This document shows positions 22,994 to 32,745 of a stretch of 64,000 bases of DNA, piece after piece; the first letter of the stretch is position 1, and each line of letters begins with the position of its first letter. The notes beneath the pieces are model-generated. The model was given only the letters and a program-made list of their open reading frames with translations, did no database searches and had not been told where the DNA came from. Both the position numbers and the translations under genes were made by a program. The stretch covers positions 6,605-70,604 of the forward strand of contig ASZN01000007.1 in assembly GCA_000406005.1 (NCBI GenBank), written 5' to 3'. Origin of the DNA: Candidatus Poribacteria bacterium WGA-3G (lineage in GTDB: Bacteria; Poribacteria; WGA-4E; WGA-3G).

Positions 22994-25894
22994 ATGAAAA
23001 ACAGTGATGCACAATTAATTCACCGTGTTCTCGACGGCGATGAGAACGCCTTCTCGGAACTTGTGAAAAAATATCAAAAACAGGTCCACGCGCTCGCGTG
23101 GCGAAAAATCGGAGATTTTCACATCGCCGAAGAGATTACACAGGATACATTCTTGAAAGCCTATCAGAAACTCCGAACGCTGAAGAAACCGCAGCGTTTT
23201 GCCAGTTGGCTTTATGTGATCGCCGCAAACCGCTGCAACACATGGTTGGAGAAAAAACAGTTGCGGGCACAGTTGTTGAAAAACAAGGGTGGCGTACGAC
23301 CTGAAAAACCGTCGTACTCCGAATATGTCGTTGAAGAAAACGAGCGTATATCTGTAGAAGCACAACGCGAGGTCGTCAAAAAACTGCTTGCGAAACTTGA
23401 GGAGAGCGAACGCACCGTGATGACACTACACTACTTCGCAGAGATGTCGTGTACGGAGATCGGCGCGTTCTTAGGTGTATCGGCAAATACGATTAAAAGT
23501 CGCCTCCGCCGCGCACAGCAGCGTTTAAAGAAAGAGGAACCGATGATTCGAGAGGCGTTAGACAACTTCCAAATCTCACCGAACCTCACGGAGAACGTCA
23601 TGCGTGAGATTTCGCGTATTAAACCTGCTGCACCCTCCGGCGGTAAACCATTTGTGCCGTGGGCAGCAGCAGCTGCTTCCACACTAACAGTTATATTGCT
23701 CATGTTCGGTTTTGGAAATCACCAATACCTGACGCGTTTCCAGCAACCCTACAGTTTCGATGCCACCACAGAAATGACAGTTGAGATCGTTGACGCGCCT
23801 ATAGTCGCGAACCTTGAATCCAAACCGGATGCACGAAAGCAGATAGGAAGTGTCAACGCGCTTGATAAGCTGAATCACCCACAACAACAACCGAATGATG
23901 CGCCTGCAGTAATCGCAGAGGCACAAGGAGACAAAATCGTGACAGATTATACACAATGGGAATTGCCTGAAAAGGCGAAAGCGCGTTTGGGAAAAGGTTG
24001 GATTAATGCGATTCAGTTTTCACCCGATGGCACACAACTCGCTGTTGGTAGCAGCATAGGTGTGTGGGTGTACGATGTAAGCACTGGTAAAGAGATATCG
24101 CTATTCCCGGGAATATGCAGATCCTTGGCATTTTCACCTGACGGTCATTTCCTTGTCAATGGTGGAGGTGACGCCACTACATTGTGGGAGGTGGCTACAG
24201 GTCAAAAAGTCACGCTACACGATTCGCTGCCTGCTGCATCTGTGTTGTGGTTCTCTAAAGACAATAAGACACTTGTCAGTCTGAATAAATCAGCGGACAC
24301 TATTCGTTGGATTGATACAGATACCGGAAAAACGGATGTTAAGAAGATTGAAAATCGACTGGATTCACATCCCCGTGCAGTCTACGCGCTCACACACGAC
24401 AAAGTGGCGATAGCAGAAAATAGTGGAATACTTGAGTTGTGGAACGCAAAGTCTGGTAAAAAGGTGTCTACACTCACAGGACCAGCAGAAAAACTTCAAG
24501 CAGAGGGTGTTCAAGGAATAGAATTTAACCGTGTTATATCCTTGGCATTTTCACCGGATGGCACGCGCCTCGCCAGTGGAAAAAAAGATAGAACCGTCCG
24601 TTTATGGGATACGACAGGCAACAATGAACCTATCCTCCTCCAAAAACAATCGCTAAGTCCAGATCTGTTGCGATCCACTCAGGAACTCGTTGATGGGCCA
24701 AATGTCCTATTATTCTCTCCAGATGGAAAAACCCTTGCATGTGGAGAAGGTCAGGATGTGAAATTATGGGATACTGACACAAGTGAATTGATCACAACCT
24801 TTAGAGGGCATATCGGTATTGTTCACTATTTAGCCTTTTCACCAGATGGCTCCATACTCACGAGTGCAAGTGGAGATGGCACTGTCCTGTATTGGAATAT
24901 CAATACAGAAGATCAGTTACCGCCAAACATTACAGAACATACCGATGTCGTGAGAGCAATGAATTTCATAAATGATAGTTCTACGCTTGTAAGTGTTGCT
25001 GATAGCGGAATAATCACTTTATACGATTTGGAGACATCACAAAGAACCACACACCGAACTAAAACCGATTTTGAGAATACGAGGTACTGGTTAGAAGCCA
25101 TCCCATTAGCGTTTTCACCCGATGGAACAAAACTTGCCAGCAAGGGTATACTAAACACCCCGACTGAACCTCTGGGAACGACTTCACGGATACGCTTGAT
25201 TGATGTCTCCACCGGACGTGAGTTGACCAGCTTGACGTATTCTAACGAAGATGTTGCGCCAAATCTAACTTTTTCTCCAGATGGCAAAACGGTAGTGTTC
25301 AGTGCCCACAGTCATACCTACGGTAAAATTCGCTTATGGAATACAGAAACAGATAAAACACTTGATATCCGTTTCTCAGATCAACCTGCATGGATCAATG
25401 CTGCTGTCTTCTCTCCAGACGGTAATAAACTTGTAGCAGGAACCAGTGACGGAAAAGTTCAGATGTGGAATGCTAAAACTGGGGTTCACTTAACATCCTT
25501 CTTTGATAAGCAGCCACCGAAATCTGGACCCCTTAAGAATTTGACATTCTCTTCAGATGGTTCTTTACTTGCTGCTGTGTATCAGAGACAGATTCATCTG
25601 TTGGGGAGTCCGAAAACACCTCATTTTAAGGAAATTTCCGCTGAACCTGATCTGTTTTGGGATGGATCGGTGTTTTCACCAGATAATACCTTGCTGATTC
25701 TCAGTCTTATGGGTGGTGGAATTCAATTACGAGATGTAACCACCGGTAAGGTTCTCAATACACTTGATGGACACACCGGCGCACCGAATGTGCTCTCATT
25801 TTCACCCGATGGTAAAACACTTGTTAGTGCAGGGGATGATGGCACAATCCTTCTGTGGGATTGGGAGGAAGTCCTCAACGGTGTGGAGCTGTAA
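22994..25894 (+). CDS. ECF sigma factor fused to a membrane helix and WD40 repeats
   Basis: 966 residues. Residues 1-185 are an ECF sigma factor: region 2 with FSELVKKYQKQVHALAWRK and AEEITQDTFLKAYQKL, and region 4 with TLHYFAEMSCTEIGAFLGVS and NTIKSRLRRAQQRLKK. A membrane helix follows at about 222-243 (FVPWAAAAASTLTVILLMFG). From about 335 to the end a WD40 propeller of more than ten blades appears (SLAFSPDGHFL, VRLWDTTGNNE, VKLWDTDTSELI, ILLWDWEEV). ECF factors with long WD40 tails are known from Planctomycetes. The layout would place the propeller outside the membrane as a sensor that controls the sigma part directly. No separate anti-sigma gene adjoins. Confidence 0.88.
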   Translation: MKNSDAQLIHRVLDGDENAFSELVKKYQKQVHALAWRKIGDFHIAEEITQDTFLKAYQKLRTLKKPQRFASWLYVIAANRCNTWLEKKQLRAQLLKNKGGVRPEKPSYSEYVVEENERISVEAQREVVKKLLAKLEESERTVMTLHYFAEMSCTEIGAFLGVSANTIKSRLRRAQQRLKKEEPMIREALDNFQISPNLTENVMREISRIKPAAPSGGKPFVPWAAAAASTLTVILLMFGFGNHQYLTRFQQPYSFDATTEMTVEIVDAPIVANLESKPDARKQIGSVNALDKLNHPQQQPNDAPAVIAEAQGDKIVTDYTQWELPEKAKARLGKGWINAIQFSPDGTQLAVGSSIGVWVYDVSTGKEISLFPGICRSLAFSPDGHFLVNGGGDATTLWEVATGQKVTLHDSLPAASVLWFSKDNKTLVSLNKSADTIRWIDTDTGKTDVKKIENRLDSHPRAVYALTHDKVAIAENSGILELWNAKSGKKVSTLTGPAEKLQAEGVQGIEFNRVISLAFSPDGTRLASGKKDRTVRLWDTTGNNEPILLQKQSLSPDLLRSTQELVDGPNVLLFSPDGKTLACGEGQDVKLWDTDTSELITTFRGHIGIVHYLAFSPDGSILTSASGDGTVLYWNINTEDQLPPNITEHTDVVRAMNFINDSSTLVSVADSGIITLYDLETSQRTTHRTKTDFENTRYWLEAIPLAFSPDGTKLASKGILNTPTEPLGTTSRIRLIDVSTGRELTSLTYSNEDVAPNLTFSPDGKTVVFSAHSHTYGKIRLWNTETDKTLDIRFSDQPAWINAAVFSPDGNKLVAGTSDGKVQMWNAKTGVHLTSFFDKQPPKSGPLKNLTFSSDGSLLAAVYQRQIHLLGSPKTPHFKEISAEPDLFWDGSVFSPDNTLLILSLMGGGIQLRDVTTGKVLNTLDGHTGAPNVLSFSPDGKTLVSAGDDGTILLWDWEEVLNGVEL

Positions 25895-25912
25895 AAAATA
25901 AGCAGAGACATG

Positions 25913-26743
25913 TTAACGTTCTGATTTTAGCCATTTCTGCACGCGTGCAAGTTTGTCAGAGGCAATGTGTGCGACATTTTCATCTCTTGGAAATTCTCCG
26001 TTTTCGACATCGTTTATATATTGCAAGATTGCCTCAAAGGTGAGGTGGTCGTAATCCTGATAACGTCTGGCATGTTTGAAGGGACGAGCCATCCCTAAAA
26101 CATCGTTGATAACAAGCACCTGTCCATCGCAATACCGTCCGGCACCGATGCCGATGGTTGGAATATCAACGGTCTCCGTAATGATTTGGCTAATCTCTTC
26201 AGTGATTTTCTCAAGGACAATGAGTTTCGCGCCAGCGTCTGCAAGTGCTGCAGCTGCTTCGATGAGCCGTTTCGCTTTGGTAAAGGTCTTCCCGTGTGTT
26301 GCTGCTTTGCTACCGTGGATTTGTGGGTTGTGACCGATGTGCACACAAGTCTCTATACCTTGTTCAGCCAACGCCTTGACAATGGGAACCTTCTCTATAC
26401 CGCCTTCCAATTTAACACCATCTGCGCCATCTGATAAGAAAAGTTTGGCGTTGGTAACGGCTTGTTCGACATCGCGATCGGCAGCATAAGGCATATCAAC
26501 GAGGAGATAGGCATCCGTCACACCGCGGCGTACGGCTCTGAGGTGATGAAGCATATCCGCCATCGTCACCTCCGTCTCACTTTTATAACCGAGGATGTTC
26601 GTACCCACGCTATCCCCGACAAAAACGATGTCAATTCCCGCCTCGTCTTGTAGACAAGCAGTAGGATAATCGTAACAGGTCAGCACAGTGATCGGTTGCT
26701 GCTGCTGTTTTTTGTCATAAAGGTAAGCGATGTCTTTCTTCAC
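25913..26743 (-). CDS. panB: 3-methyl-2-oxobutanoate hydroxymethyltransferase
   Basis: 276 residues, usual length. It adds a hydroxymethyl group to ketoisovalerate in pantothenate synthesis. Recognisable strings: PITVLTCYDYPTACLQDEAG, VFVGDSVGTNILGY with the Mg-binding Asp, VDMPY, DGVKLEGG, HIGHNPQ and VLEKITEE with the catalytic Glu, then PTIGIGAGRYCDGQVLVIND. It is the last gene of the minus-strand set that begins with sucC; panC and panD are not in the window. It converges on the ECF-WD40 gene with only 18 bases between. Confidence 0.96.
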   Translation of the reverse strand: MKKDIAYLYDKKQQQQPITVLTCYDYPTACLQDEAGIDIVFVGDSVGTNILGYKSETEVTMADMLHHLRAVRRGVTDAYLLVDMPYAADRDVEQAVTNAKLFLSDGADGVKLEGGIEKVPIVKALAEQGIETCVHIGHNPQIHGSKAATHGKTFTKAKRLIEAAAALADAGAKLIVLEKITEEISQIITETVDIPTIGIGAGRYCDGQVLVINDVLGMARPFKHARRYQDYDHLTFEAILQYINDVENGEFPRDENVAHIASDKLARVQKWLKSER

Positions 26744-26804
26744 AAATGCTCTCCAAACAACTATGCAATTCAGCAGCGCGCTTCAATCGCCACAATGAAC
26801 GGCT

Positions 26805-27419
26805 CTACAAAACAGATGCTTCACCTGCCGCTTTGAAAACAGCGTTAATTGCACCAAAGAGGCTCGGCAGATTATCGACGCTAAAACTCGTTCTGTTTCG
26901 GGTGAAGGCATCGCCAACAAGGCACCCAAATTGCCACCATGTTCCGTCGCTGACAATACCATATACAGGTACATCCGGATCGGCATTGATTTTTTGCGCT
27001 GCCACCATCTCCGCCAGGCATTCTCCCCAGCCTTGTTCAAAATCATTTTTCTTCGCTTCAACGAACATTATCAACGGTATACCGACGACGAGCATCCCCA
27101 ATTCCGAGCGTGTTGAGATAAAGTAGTCCGGCGTGCCGCTGAGTGTTTCATCGTAGGTGATCGGTTTCTTTATCCAGAGGGCGTAATCTTCAGCATATTC
27201 TTTGTAAACTTCCCGCAGCACAGGAAAAATGACCGCTTCACATCGGGCACTTTCTGAAGCGAAAACATCGATGTATTGCCGGCTAAATGCTAATTCCTGC
27301 AAAAACTGTTCTGAGGGGCTGATTTCGGTTTCAGAAACTGTGATAAAGTCGGTGTCGGTGTGTTTGATTCTAAATCTTTCCTGAACTTCGGGGATCGCTT
27401 TGAAATCGCTGAATGCCAT
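26805..27419 (-). CDS. PD-(D/E)xK nuclease-like protein of unknown function
   Basis: 204 residues. GTPDYFISTRSELG followed by IMFVEAKKNDFEQGWGECLA gives the Asp and ExK of a PD-(D/E)xK core, and the Gln-rich helix after it (LAEMVAAQKIN) is typical of type I restriction R-subunit-like domains. It resembles small hypothetical proteins annotated as restriction-endonuclease-like. Its start codon overlaps the sucD stop by one to three bases, so it is translated with that operon although its role is unlikely to be metabolic. Function unknown. Confidence 0.5.
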   Translation of the reverse strand: MAFSDFKAIPEVQERFRIKHTDTDFITVSETEISPSEQFLQELAFSRQYIDVFASESARCEAVIFPVLREVYKEYAEDYALWIKKPITYDETLSGTPDYFISTRSELGMLVVGIPLIMFVEAKKNDFEQGWGECLAEMVAAQKINADPDVPVYGIVSDGTWWQFGCLVGDAFTRNRTSFSVDNLPSLFGAINAVFKAAGEASVL

Positions 27420-28312
27420 TATGCTTTCCGTCCAATATGTTCGGTTAAAGTAGCTGCCACAGTTTCACCAATAGTAGCAAGACTATCCGCAACGGTAATC
27501 CCGGCATCCTTAAGTGCCTGAATTTTGTCCGCAGCTGTGCCTTGTCCACCGGAGATGATTGCCCCCGCGTGTCCCATCCGTTTCCCCGGTGGCGCGGTCT
27601 GTCCAGCGATAAAGCCGACCACTGGCTTCGTCATCTTGTCCTTCACGAACGCCGCTGCCTGCTCTTCCGCCGTCCCACCAATTTCACCGATTAAAACGAC
27701 GGCGTGCGTGTCGTCATCCGCCTCAAAGAGCTCAAGGACATCGACGAAGTTTGTCCCGATCACCGGATCACCTCCGATGCCGACACAAGTGGATTGCCCG
27801 ATGCCGAGCCGTTTGAGTTGATAGGCAGCTTCGTAGGTTAACGTTCCGCTCCGAGAGACGATGCCGACGTTACCTGGCGTATAGGCAAACTCCGGCATCA
27901 CACCGATCTTGCATTCGCCCGGTGTAATCACGCCAGGACAGTTTGGACCGATCAACCGCGTCGGTTTCCCTTTTAGGAACGCCTTCGCTTTCACCATATC
28001 AAGAACAGGAATGTGTTCAGAGATACAGACAACCAGTTCAACGCCTGCTTCTGCTGCCTCCATGACCGAATCGGCTGCATTAAAACGCGCAGGAACGAAA
28101 ATCAGCGAGGTATCCGCACCTGTCGCCGCAACGCCTTCCGCTACGGTGTCAAACACCGGAATACCGTTCACATCCGTCCCGCCTCTACCCGGAACAGCAC
28201 CCGCAACGATTTGTGTACCGTAAGCCGCGCACTGCTCCGTATGAAAACGTCCTGAACGACCCGTAATACCTTGAACGATCACTTTTGTATTTTTGTTAAC
28301 AAGTATACTCAT
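27419..28312 (-). CDS. sucD: Succinyl-CoA synthetase, alpha subunit
   Basis: 297 residues. It holds the CoA-binding Rossmann domain (VIVQGITGRSGRFHTEQ) and the catalytic loop; NCPGVITPGECKIG and GIVSRSGTLTYEAAYQL are diagnostic, and GHAGAIISGG carries the phosphorylated active-site His. It converts succinyl-CoA to succinate with NTP formation in the citric acid cycle. Its beta subunit gene sucC lies about 3 kb upstream, separated by pgk and proS, whereas sucC and sucD are normally adjacent. Confidence 0.96.
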   Translation of the reverse strand: MSILVNKNTKVIVQGITGRSGRFHTEQCAAYGTQIVAGAVPGRGGTDVNGIPVFDTVAEGVAATGADTSLIFVPARFNAADSVMEAAEAGVELVVCISEHIPVLDMVKAKAFLKGKPTRLIGPNCPGVITPGECKIGVMPEFAYTPGNVGIVSRSGTLTYEAAYQLKRLGIGQSTCVGIGGDPVIGTNFVDVLELFEADDDTHAVVLIGEIGGTAEEQAAAFVKDKMTKPVVGFIAGQTAPPGKRMGHAGAIISGGQGTAADKIQALKDAGITVADSLATIGETVAATLTEHIGRKA

Positions 28313-28403
28313 ATTTTTATTATCGCTATCGGCTGTCAGCCATCGGCTATCAGCAAAGAAGATCCTGATTAAGTCAAATGTCTCTGTTACTGACCACTAT
28401 CTT

Positions 28404-29840
28404 TTAATACGCCCGAGCAAAGACTGCAATCTCTTCGGCAGGTTTCCCGCAGACGATACATTCACCATCCCCATCGGGTTGTTCCATCGGGATACATCGG
28501 ATCGTTGCTTGTGTCTCTTCGCTGACCTTACCTTCACATGCTGCCTCGCCGCACCAGCGTGCGCGCGCGAAGCCGTCCTCGATGACTTCTTTGAAGGCAT
28601 CGTAGGTATCCGGTTCAAAGGTATTCGCATCACGGAATGCTGTTGCCCGTTTTAACATATCCGCTTGAATCGTCTCAAGCATCTGCGTCACCGTCTCCGC
28701 AACGTTATCCATCGGAACAAACGTTTTACCTTCCTTACCCGGTATATCGCGTCGTGCAAGAACGACCTGCTGGTTACTCAGATCACGGGGACCGATCTCA
28801 ATGCGCAATGGAACGCCTTTGAGTTCCCATTCGTTAAACCGCCATCCGGGCGAATAGTCGAACCTATCGTCAACGTGGTAGCGGACACCGCTTAAGGTCT
28901 CACAGATACCGTCAACGGCTTGCATGACCGCCTGTTTATCAGCGTCCCTGTTTTTCGGGACAATTGGCACAATAACGAGCTGCGTCGGTGCAAGTCTCGG
29001 CGGTAGTACCAACCCTTGGTCGTCGCCGTGGGTCATGATAATCGCGCCGATCATTCGGGTGCTGACTCCCCAACTCGTTGTCCAGCAGTGCTGCTGTTTC
29101 TGATTTGCATCGAGATACTGAATCTCAAAGGCTTTGGCGAAATTCTGTCCGAGGTCGTGTGATGTGCCGGCTTGGAGCGCACGCTTATCACCCATCATCG
29201 CCTCAATCGTGTAGGAGGTCAAGGCACCGGGAAACTTTTCGCTTTCACTCTTACGTCCGGGGATAACAGGCATCGCCGCTTCATTGACAGCAAAATCGGT
29301 GTAGATATCAAGAATACGGAGCGTCTCCTCTTCCGCTTCCTCATGTGTGGCGTGTGCCGTATGCCCTTCCTGCCAGAAGAATTCCATCGTTCTGATGAAA
29401 AGACGCGTGCGCAGCTCCCAGCGCACAACGTTTGCCCACTGATTGATTAGCACAGGTAGGTCGCGGTAAGACTGGATCCACTGGCTATACATGTACCCGA
29501 TAATCGTTTCAGAGGTCGGACGCACCACGAGCGGCTCTTCGAGTTTTTTACCGCCACCGTGTGTGACAACAGCGAGCTCCGGTTTGAAGCCTTCAACGTG
29601 TTCCGCTTCCTTCTCGATGAAACTCATCGGGATGAAAAGTGGAAACGCCGCGTTTTCGTGTCCTGTCGCCTTGAAACGGATATCCAGTTGCGCCTTGACA
29701 TTTTCCCAGAGCGCGTAGCCGTACGGACGCACAACCATGCAACCGCGCACGGGCGCGTAATCTGCCATCTCTGCTTGACGGATGACTTGTGTATACCATT
29801 TTGCGTAGTCTTCACTACGAGGAACTATTTTATCAAACAT
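28404..29840 (-). CDS. proS: Prolyl-tRNA synthetase (archaeal/eukaryotic-type)
   Basis: 478 residues, the length of the ProS type found in archaea, eukaryotes and some bacteria, without the editing insertion of the long bacterial type. Class II motifs: RPTSETIIGYMYSQWI, then VVRWELRTRLFIRTMEF and MTHGDDQGLVLPPRLAP. The C-terminal zinc-like region holds RARWCGEAACEGK and CIVCGKPA. It charges tRNA-Pro. A tRNA-Pro(GGG) gene lies 11 kb away on the same strand. The gene sits between pgk and sucD. Confidence 0.95.
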   Translation of the reverse strand: MFDKIVPRSEDYAKWYTQVIRQAEMADYAPVRGCMVVRPYGYALWENVKAQLDIRFKATGHENAAFPLFIPMSFIEKEAEHVEGFKPELAVVTHGGGKKLEEPLVVRPTSETIIGYMYSQWIQSYRDLPVLINQWANVVRWELRTRLFIRTMEFFWQEGHTAHATHEEAEEETLRILDIYTDFAVNEAAMPVIPGRKSESEKFPGALTSYTIEAMMGDKRALQAGTSHDLGQNFAKAFEIQYLDANQKQQHCWTTSWGVSTRMIGAIIMTHGDDQGLVLPPRLAPTQLVIVPIVPKNRDADKQAVMQAVDGICETLSGVRYHVDDRFDYSPGWRFNEWELKGVPLRIEIGPRDLSNQQVVLARRDIPGKEGKTFVPMDNVAETVTQMLETIQADMLKRATAFRDANTFEPDTYDAFKEVIEDGFARARWCGEAACEGKVSEETQATIRCIPMEQPDGDGECIVCGKPAEEIAVFARAY

Positions 29841-29919
29841 GTTTTTAATTATGGGCCCCTGTGCATTGCGCCACTACGTTTCGCAATGGTTTTCGGTTAA
29901 TTTTAATACAACTTACGCA

Positions 29920-30015
29920 AACCCTTTGCAGGATTTTTGCAATGTAATACAAGGAATGGATTTAGTCTATTCCCAGACTAAATCCGGTGTTTCTTCAGGG
30001 TTTGGAACCCCGCCT
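29920..30015. repeat. Dispersed intergenic repeat with GGAACCCCGC core
   Basis: The 190-base gap between proS and pgk has GCAGGATTTTTGC, a GGATTTAGTCT/AGACTAAATCC inverted repeat, and GTGTTTCTTCAGGGTTTGG with AACCCCGCCT. The same blocks recur at 38674-38728, and the core resembles the tandem palindromes at the right edge of the window. Confidence 0.55.
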
Positions 30016-30029
30016 ATCACTTAGAACAC

Positions 30030-31229
30030 TCACTCACTTCCTGAATCCGTTAAAGCAACAATACCGGGGAGTGCCTTTCCTTCCAAAAACTCTAATGAGG
30101 CACCGCCACCCGTCGAGATGTGTGTCATCCGATCCGCGACACCGGCTTGCTGTATTGCCGCGACGCAATCACCACCACCGATGATACTCACTGCCTCCGA
30201 ATCCGCTATCTGTTTCGCCACTGCAATCGTGCCTTGTGCAAACTTCTCAAATTCATAGACACCCAAGGGACCATTCCATACCACTGTCCCCGCAAGTGCG
30301 ATCTGTTCACCAAATGCCGATACGGTTTCAGGTCCGATGTCAAATCCCTGCCACCCGTCGGGAATCTCTCTCTCGTTGATGGCCTGAGATTCAGTTTCCG
30401 GGTCAAACGCTCGCCCGACAATATGATCTACCGGTAGCACAACTGTGTCTAAGAAACCCGACTTGTCAATGAGTGATTTCGCCACACCAAGTTTCTCTGT
30501 TTCGACAAGCGAATTGCCGATATTATATCCCATCGCTGATAGGAACGTATACGCCATGCCGCCACCGATGAGGAGCTTATCCACCTCTTCAAGAAGCGTC
30601 TCAATCAGCGTAATTTTGTCCGATACTTTCGCGCCACCGAGAATCGCGATGTATGGACGCTGTGGGGTTCTGAGCGTCGTACTGAGATAATAAATTTCAC
30701 GTGCCATCAGGAATCCCGCGGCACACGGGTTCAAATAGTGCGTCACACCTTCAGTTGAGGCGTGTGCACGGTGCGCTGTACCGAAGGCATCGTTAACGTA
30801 GACTTCAGCGAGCGAAGCGAGTTGCTGCGCAAACGCAGCATCGTTTTCGGTCTCTTCAGCGTAAAAACGGACATTCTCAAGGAGTAGCACATCGCCGTTG
30901 TCTAATTCCGCAACAGCACTTTTTACCGATTCGCCGATACAATCCCTGACGTGTGCGACGCGCCTGCCGAGTTTTTGGCTCAAAGCTATAGCAATCGGCT
31001 CCGTTGAGAGTGTCTCCCGATCAGATGCCGAACCGACTTCCGGTCTGCCTAAATGTGTCACCAAGATGATTTTAGCATCCGCGTTGATGAGCGACAGGAG
31101 TGTCGGCAATGCAGCGGTGATACGCGTCTCATCTGTAATCTTACCGTCCTGCATCGGCACATTGAAGTCTACCCGCACGAGCACGCGTTTTCCGGTAACG
31201 TCTATGTCCTTTAATTCAAGTTTCTCCAC
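30030..31229 (-). CDS. pgk: Phosphoglycerate kinase
   Basis: 399 residues, normal size. It transfers phosphate from 1,3-bisphosphoglycerate to ADP in glycolysis. Key strings: RVLVRVDFNVPM at the substrate-binding start, TRITAALPTL, THLGRPE, LLENVRFYAEE, NDAFGTAHRAHAS, GGAKVSDKI in the nucleotide domain, and SIIGGGDCVAAI with STGGGASLEFLEG near the end. It begins 27 bases after sucC, so the two are probably co-transcribed, an uncommon pairing. Confidence 0.97.
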   Translation of the reverse strand: MEKLELKDIDVTGKRVLVRVDFNVPMQDGKITDETRITAALPTLLSLINADAKIILVTHLGRPEVGSASDRETLSTEPIAIALSQKLGRRVAHVRDCIGESVKSAVAELDNGDVLLLENVRFYAEETENDAAFAQQLASLAEVYVNDAFGTAHRAHASTEGVTHYLNPCAAGFLMAREIYYLSTTLRTPQRPYIAILGGAKVSDKITLIETLLEEVDKLLIGGGMAYTFLSAMGYNIGNSLVETEKLGVAKSLIDKSGFLDTVVLPVDHIVGRAFDPETESQAINEREIPDGWQGFDIGPETVSAFGEQIALAGTVVWNGPLGVYEFEKFAQGTIAVAKQIADSEAVSIIGGGDCVAAIQQAGVADRMTHISTGGGASLEFLEGKALPGIVALTDSGSE

Positions 31230-31256
31230 GAGTCTAATTCTCCCATCGTCTCGCTA

Positions 31257-32441
31257 CTATGCAAGATTCGCCGCCGTTACCGCGAGTTGTGCAGCCTCAG
31301 AGAGTCCTTCTGCCAGTTGAACATCCAAATCCGACTCAGCAATAATCTGTTTGCCGAGTTCTACATTCGTGCCTTCCAATCGCACCACAAGCGGAACGTT
31401 AAGGTCAACCTGTTTCGCCGCTTCAACGATACCGTTCGCAATGGTGTCGCATTTCATGATACCACCAAAGATATTAACGAGAACAGCCTTCACGTTTTCA
31501 TCCCCAAGGATAAGACGGAAGGCATGCGAAACTGCTTCAACGGAGGCACCACCGCCGACATCAAGAAAATTCGCCGGTTCACCACCGTTCTGTTTAATGA
31601 TATCCATCGTTGCCATCGCCAACCCCGCACCGTTCACCATACAACCGATGTCGCCATCAAGCCGGATGTAACTCAAACCGGATTTGCTTGCCTCCAGTTC
31701 ACTCGGATCTTCTTCATACGGATCACGCATCTCGGCGATGTCCGGGTGTCGCCACAGCGAGTTGTCGTCGAGGTTCACCTTAGAATCCAAAGCAACAATG
31801 TCTAACCCGTCATCCTTTTTCACGATCGCCAACGGGTTGATCTCTACCAATGAACAGTCACAACCCGTGAATGCATTATAAAGCGACAAAATGAGTGCTG
31901 TAGCGTTCGGAAGAATCGGACGGTAAGTCGGGTCGGTAATGAGTTGATAGGCGAACTGCCGCGCTTGAAATTCGGGTAAACCAAAGGCAGGATCAATCTC
32001 TGCCCTAATGATCTTTTCGGGAGTTTCTGCCGCGACCTCCTCAATATTCACACCACCTTCTTCACTGCCGATTAACGTGAGTTGTGACGTTTCCCGATCA
32101 AGCAATATAGCGAGGTAGTACTCTTTCTCTATTTCTGCTGCCTCGGCGATCAGCACTTTTCGGACACGTTTTCCCTCGGGCCCCGTCTGCGGTGTCACCA
32201 GCTGCATACCGATGAGCATTTCGGCGTGCTGTTTGGCTTCGGCAGGTGAGTTTGCGAGTTTGATGCCGCCACCTTTCCCGCGTCCACCCGCGTGGATTTG
32301 CGCCTTCACAACGCATCTGCTAAAATCGAGTTCCTTAGCAACGGTCTCCGCTTCTTCCGGCGTTTCAGCGACTTCACCGAGGAGTGTATTGACACCATAG
32401 GATTCTAAAATTTGTTTGGCTTGGTATTCATGGATGTTCAT
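31257..32441 (-). CDS. sucC: Succinyl-CoA synthetase, beta subunit
   Basis: 394 residues. It carries the ATP-grasp domain and nucleotide site: MNIHEYQAKQILESYGV, VVKAQIHAGGRGKGGGIKLA, CSLVEINPLAIV, and the CoA-ligase part with MVNGAGLAMATMDI, FLDVGGGAS and NIFGGIMKCD. It pairs with SucD, encoded 3 kb downstream on the same strand. sucC appears to head the operon sucC-pgk-proS-sucD-nuclease-panB, with small gaps that include one repeat block. Confidence 0.97.
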   Translation of the reverse strand: MNIHEYQAKQILESYGVNTLLGEVAETPEEAETVAKELDFSRCVVKAQIHAGGRGKGGGIKLANSPAEAKQHAEMLIGMQLVTPQTGPEGKRVRKVLIAEAAEIEKEYYLAILLDRETSQLTLIGSEEGGVNIEEVAAETPEKIIRAEIDPAFGLPEFQARQFAYQLITDPTYRPILPNATALILSLYNAFTGCDCSLVEINPLAIVKKDDGLDIVALDSKVNLDDNSLWRHPDIAEMRDPYEEDPSELEASKSGLSYIRLDGDIGCMVNGAGLAMATMDIIKQNGGEPANFLDVGGGASVEAVSHAFRLILGDENVKAVLVNIFGGIMKCDTIANGIVEAAKQVDLNVPLVVRLEGTNVELGKQIIAESDLDVQLAEGLSEAAQLAVTAANLA

Positions 32442-32557
32442 GTTTTATTTCTGATTCTTCGGCAAGACTCCTTTGGCATTTAGGGGATGTCTGTTCCTCG
32501 TACTACGGGTTACTGCGTTAAAAATTATACCACACACAAGGCAGAATTGCAAGTATT

Positions 32558-32689
32558 TCAATCTGACGGACGTTCTTGCAGCACTGGAATCACGTAACTC
32601 CGCTTGACAAAATCCGCAAGTTCATCTCCGCGCGCCACGACGTAGTTATCCTCCGGATAGACGGGACCGCGCGTTTCAAACCATCTCAT
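32558..32689 (-). CDS. 43-residue ORF resembling the start of an AAA-like ATPase
   Basis: ATG 32689 follows GGGAGG. The peptide MRWFETRGPVYPEDNYVVAR then GDELADFVKR resembles the region that precedes the Walker A segment in AAA-like ATPases of the VYPxDxYVV type, but the ORF ends before any Walker motif. It is probably a truncated gene; a functional micropeptide is possible. The gap 32442-32557 shows nothing else. Confidence 0.35.
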   Translation of the reverse strand: MRWFETRGPVYPEDNYVVARGDELADFVKRSYVIPVLQERPSD

Positions 32690-32745
32690 TTTTCCGTCCT
32701 CCCTTAAATAGTTGTAGAGATTATATCAGATTGAGGCGTAGAAGT

